Below are positions 57,701 to 60,000 of a stretch of 60,000 nt of DNA, piece by piece. The DNA is from Symsagittifera roscoffensis (lineage: Eukaryota; Xenacoelomorpha; Acoela; Convolutidae): NCBI RefSeq assembly GCF_963678635.1, contig NC_087062.1, forward strand, positions 43,912,395 through 43,972,394, in the 5' to 3' direction. The notes under the pieces were generated by a model that ran no database searches, was not told the DNA's origin, and saw nothing but the letters and a program-made list of their open reading frames with translations. Both the position numbers and the translations under genes were made by a program. Numbering within the stretch: position 1 is the stretch's first letter; every line of letters starts with the position of its first letter.

Positions 57701-57796
57701 ACTTGGGCGTAGAGGAACATGATGTAGCCTAGTGCGAGGGAGTAGAGGGCGAAGTTGACCAGGATGTTCACCAGGTCAGGTACCATCGAGTAGTGT
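45735..57796 (-). CDS. Multi-pass membrane protein, possibly TOM1/GPR137-like (partial)
   Basis: Three GC-rich exons on the minus strand: 57796-57684, 47417-47300 and 45943-45735 (stop TGA). The last two join in frame (donor GTACAT, phase 1). The first ends in phase 1 while the second starts in phase 0, so at least one exon between them is unidentified and any upstream exons lie outside the window. Each exon encodes a membrane span: VNILVNFALYSLALGYIMFL with LYAQVF; RLIRGFVVLVVAALMTACIR with NSYYLVCFII; and GCSLLLVTCFTPYAYFYRNP before a basic cytosolic-looking tail. The pattern resembles the THH1/TOM1/GPR137 seven-span family (LYxQVxF and R..YYL landmarks), but the similarity is weak and from memory. 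That the 57.7-kb exon belongs to this gene rests only on strand, spacing and style. Confidence 0.45.
46895..47160 (+). repeat. Dispersed repeat block
   Basis: actcgagaaaactggatcaa ... ttattccgctgaaaatc is also found at about 40690, 48790, 59128 and 59925. The function is unknown and it does not encode protein. It lies in an intron of the membrane-protein gene. Confidence 0.5.
47680..47800 (+). repeat. Dispersed repeat block
   Basis: ttggttaaaaagccgaaatt ... attccgtcattttcgtgg is shared with 19300, 31940, 45380 and 53880. It lies just beyond the exon 47417-47300 in the upstream intron. A plus-strand ORF through it is regarded as chance. Confidence 0.5.
48500..48690 (+). repeat. Imperfect ~50-bp tandem repeat
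   Basis: ccccctttttcaacgaggtg gattcgttac and ccccctttttcaaagaagtg gattcgctac lie about 50 bp apart. A third partial gattcgttactaggtac follows at about 48655. Confidence 0.7.
49065..49570 (-). repeat. SINE-like element with internal tRNA module and 3' hairpin
   Basis: Minus orientation: upstream block homologous to 27205 and 30400, tRNA-like module 49386-49323 (tagcgtagaggtagacaagg A box; gatggttcgaacctc B box), body, then the hairpin gcgaagttgcacttcgc at 49074-49090. The A and B boxes are the best preserved of the three long copies. Confidence 0.65.
50671..50790. repeat. C-run and palindromic gttaac cluster
   Basis: A long C-rich run (about 50671-50690) is followed by ggatgttaacttggt (50701-50715), its exact reverse complement accaagttaacatcc (50738-50752), and a direct third copy gatgttaacttggtct (50774-50789). 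The first pair can form a 15-bp stem with a 22-base loop. Confidence 0.85.
51222..52190. repeat. Inverted repeat of ~250-bp diverged arms
   Basis: The left arm 51222-51480 runs from the hairpin motif catcagggcaaagccctgga through ttcaatttggattgattg to attcgccacgcataaat. The right arm 51940-52190 is its diverged reverse complement (tatgcgtggcgaattatccc ... gaagtcggaacattaaacgg). Between them are a second direct copy of the motif (51574, aaggcaaaggcctgaatgtt) and a tRNA-like module. Confidence 0.8.
51803..51868 (+). repeat. tRNA-like module, copy 1 of 3
   Basis: ggttactatagtggtgtgca (A box) ...aagagatcgatgcctcg (B box). Near copies are at 52741-52800 and 53706-53768. All three sit downstream of the same ~200-bp block, so module and block move as one repeat unit. 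Confidence 0.55.
52741..52800 (+). repeat. tRNA-like module, copy 2 of 3
   Basis: ggttaatatagtggtgtgct ...catgaaatcgatccccc, followed by cgagggaacagagttttgcc as in copy 1. Confidence 0.55.
53222..53649 (+). mobile_element. 428-bp hAT-type MITE with perfect 8-bp target duplication
   Basis: The ends are caggggcggatctagg and its inverted partner cctaaatccgcccctg. The flanks are tgcgggat at 53214-53221 and tgcgggat at 53650-53657, an exact 8-bp duplication as produced by hAT transposases. The interior is unusually GC-rich with G and C runs and holds no transposase, so it is non-autonomous. It inserted into a copy of the local repeat. The paralogous unoccupied site is at about 51755 (gtacgagatcattcgtcac). 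Confidence 0.92.
53706..53768 (+). repeat. tRNA-like module, copy 3 of 3
   Basis: ggttactatagtggtgtgca ...caagagatcgatcccccg. It is followed by a short internal duplication (cgatcccccgagggaaaatg at 53760 and again at 53812). Confidence 0.55.
53860..54830. other. Non-coding, dispersed repeat at 5' end
   Basis: 53870-53960 holds the attcctcactttcttcgaaa gtcggaa block of the dispersed family. The rest shows no gene-like signal. Confidence 0.4.
54845..54915 (-). repeat. tRNA-like module
   Basis: The minus strand reads actggtctagagttaacgcc (A-box-like) ...gtctggggtgtgactctc (weak B box). GC-rich relative to its surroundings and related to the module at 18600-18662. Confidence 0.4.
55072..55566 (-). 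other. Hydrophobic 164-codon open frame, coding status doubtful
   Basis: The frame encodes a strongly hydrophobic middle (FCFIVVDLIAFGLMLIFVVF, then LVFGLVTVGAI) inside the gap where the membrane-protein gene lacks at least one exon. However, its codons are AT-rich and Phe/Ile-heavy, unlike the confirmed exons, and I could not place convincing splice sites. It may be chance translation of T-rich DNA. Confidence 0.2.
55720..55785 (+). repeat. Short tandem repeat
   Basis: taaatcaattatttctgt occurs at about 55726 and again, with small changes, at about 55756. A shorter related piece, tcaattattttg, lies between them. Confidence 0.7.
55865..55930 (-). repeat. tRNA-like module with well-kept A box
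   Basis: The minus strand reads ctggcgtagcggtatcaggt, then acttgagacgacaaagg, then gtgattcgaatgctg. The central cttgagacgac word is the same as in the plus-strand copies at 9484, 9971 and 11036, linking it to that family. No acceptor stem. Confidence 0.6.
56830..57015 (-). other. GC-richer island with a tRNA-like D arm, otherwise unexplained
   Basis: The minus strand at about 57007-56985 reads gcagtggtagcgcattggtc, a near-perfect tRNA D arm/A box. The following ~100 bases are open in one frame, ending in a VVTDKGFNSHYEQ peptide. That ending recalls the last strand of a CUB domain but is too short to call. It could be a SINE head plus chance frame or an eroded exon. Confidence 0.25.
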
Positions 57797-57799
57797 CTA

Positions 57800-58330
57800 C
57801 ACACAAACAAAACAAATCACGCAATAAAAACAGTCATAAAAAAATTGGAAAATTACTCACCTACGAACTGAGAGTTTGTTTCAATATATTTGAACAACGT
57901 TTTTATTTTTTCACTTCATACGATTTAGAAAACTGAAGTTTTATTATCTTTGAATTACGTCTTTTTCACTTCATACGATTTTAAAATCGCTACTTAAATT
58001 ATTGTCAAACAAAGTTTCAACATAGCGCGAGGAAATTGTATAACTAGATATGTAATTAAACAGTAACTTCTTGTTTTCCGCATTAGTTTTAAGCTCATGG
58101 AATCATAAAAAAAAAAACAGTAATAAAATCTTGCAAACCGATTATATTTTTTTCTAACGAGTGAAATAGCAGAAACGAGTGAAGTCGCACATTGTTTACA
58201 GCACAAATAAATGGCCACTAAACAACGAATCAGTAAAAAAATTACAAATCGGTAAAGACACTAAGTTTTTAACTTTATATGAAATTGCAAATGAAGTTTT
58301 TTCATCAAAAATTCTACATTTTATTGAACA
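57800..58330. other. Upstream intron region of the membrane-protein gene
   Basis: AT-rich non-coding DNA with a short direct repeat (cacttcatacgatttagaaa at 57912 and cacttcatacgattttaaaa at 57968). No exon seen. Confidence 0.4.
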
Positions 58331-58335
58331 AATTA

Positions 58336-58530
58336 ATTGAACATAACCAACAGACAGTTGGAAAAATGTCAATTAAAACTATGTTAAAACTAAACGTGTG
58401 AATTATAAAGAAAACAACGACAGACAATTAATTGAACATAACCAACAGACAGGTGAAAAAATGTCAATTAAAACAAAAAACTATGTGAAAAACTAAACGT
58501 GTGAATTATAAAGAAAACAACGACAGGTAG
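58336..58530 (+). repeat. Tandem duplication, ~95-bp unit, two copies
   Basis: attgaacataaccaacagac begins at 58336 and at 58431. Both copies end in aattataaagaaaacaacga cag. The second copy has a small insertion (acaaaaaac). A related single unit is at about 28440. Confidence 0.9.
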
Positions 58531-59200
58531 CACAAATTTCCGACCACAAAAAAAACAGTTTCTCATTTTTTTTTCTGAATAGTGTTGTGTATTATTTGTG
58601 GTTTTATGAAAGGTTCTCAAGAAAGCCTTGAATTTAGGAACAATCGAAAAAATACTAAATTGAGTTTATTTGAAACCAGTTTTCCTCGAAAAGTGAAAGG
58701 TTCCTAAATTTTTTTGCTAAATTGTTTTCGATGAAAAATTTGCACGAAGGCGCTAAAAAGTTTTTTTTCTGGTCTAAACTGAATCATATAAGTCAGACGA
58801 CTATGAGCCTATTAATTATAAAAGACATACTAGGTCGGTTTGCTCCTTTGAAATTAAACAAAGACTTAATACAAACGGTTTTTCTCGACACTTCAAAAAA
58901 TTGTCGCTCTATTCGCAACTAAAAGTGCCAGTAAAAGGTCGATTCACTCAACCCATTCCAATGATTATTTGGAGTACCTGATTTGACGGGCTGAGCACCA
59001 AAAAAATTAAAACATATCTGAAGCCAAAATTCCTCCCCTATTTCAATGGGCGGAGCAAAAACATAGGCCCTTAAAATTTTGAAATTTCAAACACAAAATC
59101 TGATTCAATTTTTGAGAAAAATTCACCCATATTGAGAAAACTGGATGAATAGGTAAATCTTTTTATTCCGCTGAGAAACCTACAAATCTTAAATCAATTC
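58530..59200 (+). repeat. Dispersed repeat family 'CTCGACAC', copy
   Basis: Ordered matches to 5310-6180: gaatttaggaacaatcg, ggtttttctcgacacttc (58878), attcctcccctatttcaatg (59029). It ends with ttgagaaaactggatgaata ... ttattccgctgagaaa at 59132-59177, the block also found singly at 40690 and 46895. No coding capacity. Confidence 0.6.
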
Positions 59201-60000
59201 AGCGCCGATTCGGCTTGCGTAATTGAAGAGCGTAATTTGCCTTCCGTCAACAGTTGGCTTGAGTAGACGCGCGTTCACCAGAAAACAAAATTTTACTTTT
59301 AGAAAAACTTCTTTTCCCAAAAAAATTCCCTCCCATTGTTTAAAAACTTAGAGCTTCAAAATTTGTCCTACCCTTCCTAACAAAGCACCACATTTACTAA
59401 GCGGTAATTAAATCTTCAAAAATTATTCTAAAATTTCCCCATAAATTTGTTTCGACCGCTGGAAAGGACGAAGCCACTCTAACCCCAACCCCCAAAGTTT
59501 TAACGCGAAAATTTTGACACGCTCCCACTCCAAGGAAGCACACAAGAACCTATAATTATATAATAAATATCATAAGAGCCTCTTGAATGAAACAACATAG
59601 GGCGGTTAAGCCGATTTAACATAAGCCGAAAAAATTGAGCAGAATAAAAGTATAACAGAAAAAAATGCAAGTTATTTTACCAATAACAGCAGAAAATTGA
59701 AATAACTTTCAATTATAGTAAAAATTTACATCTTCTCGAAGCTGCATTTCGCAAACACAAATAAGAAAAAGGCAATAGTTGTTACAGGGTATAAAAATCA
59801 GTAAATAAAAAAACAGTTGATCGAAAAAACTTGAACAATTTTCAACGTTCGAAACTCGGAGAAAAAAGATCACGAACAAGTTCTTTAAGTTTCATGAATT
59901 GAATTTGATTGGAATTTTTATTTTGAGAAAATTGGATCCATGGGTAAACTTTTTACTCCACAGGAAAATCTGAAAAAAAAACACTCATTACTTCAATTTT
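59200..60000. other. Right edge, non-coding
   Basis: AT-rich. An eroded hairpin-repeat end (cgaagctgcatttcgcaaac) lies at about 59738-59757, and another ttgagaaaattggatccatg block at about 59923. No gene seen. Confidence 0.4.

Overview
This is a eukaryotic, animal-type nuclear window. It is AT-rich, with islands of higher-GC coding exons bounded by GT-AG (and two GC-AG) splice sites, introns from about 0.3 to 18 kb, and many degenerate retrotransposons and dispersed repeats. An axonemal outer-arm dynein light chain gene points to an organism with motile cilia or flagella. I cannot fix the phylum. GC-AG introns together with abundant small tRNA-headed non-autonomous repeats would suit a larvacean-like tunicate, but this is only a hypothesis.

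Layout. 0.4-0.7 kb: first coding exon of an unrecognised gene running off the left edge on the minus strand. 2-2.9 kb: a two-exon NOL12/RRP17-family nucleolar protein (plus). 3.1-3.65 kb: an 87-bp tandem array. 3.7-16 kb: no gene seen; it is filled with old repeats, including a long (>1.5 kb) dispersed element with a tRNA-like module. 16.1-41.2 kb: DNAL1 (plus, four exons, 202 codons). Its 18.3-kb second intron contains a LINE fragment, a FLYWCH-finger fragment and nine exons of the mitochondrial processing peptidase alpha subunit (PMPCA) on the opposite strand. Its third intron holds two further LINE remnants. 42.1-43.0 kb: a MYND-finger protein in a single coding exon (minus). 45.7-57.8 kb: three exons of a multi-pass membrane protein (minus) that loosely resembles TOM1/GPR137. 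50-54 kb: a dense repeat nest with a 428-bp hAT-type MITE and its intact 8-bp target duplication. 57.8-60 kb: repeats.

The genes do not form a pathway. PMPCA (presequence cleavage in the mitochondrial matrix), NOL12 (nucleolar rRNA processing) and DNAL1 (ciliary dynein) are independent housekeeping or ciliary genes. The DNAL1/PMPCA nesting is the one clear structural link.

I found no previously undescribed gene system that I can defend. The most unusual structures are a perfect 138-bp-arm inverted repeat in a PMPCA intron, the two GC-AG introns, the tRNA-like modules found in several unrelated repeat contexts, and a MYND finger with a long insertion.
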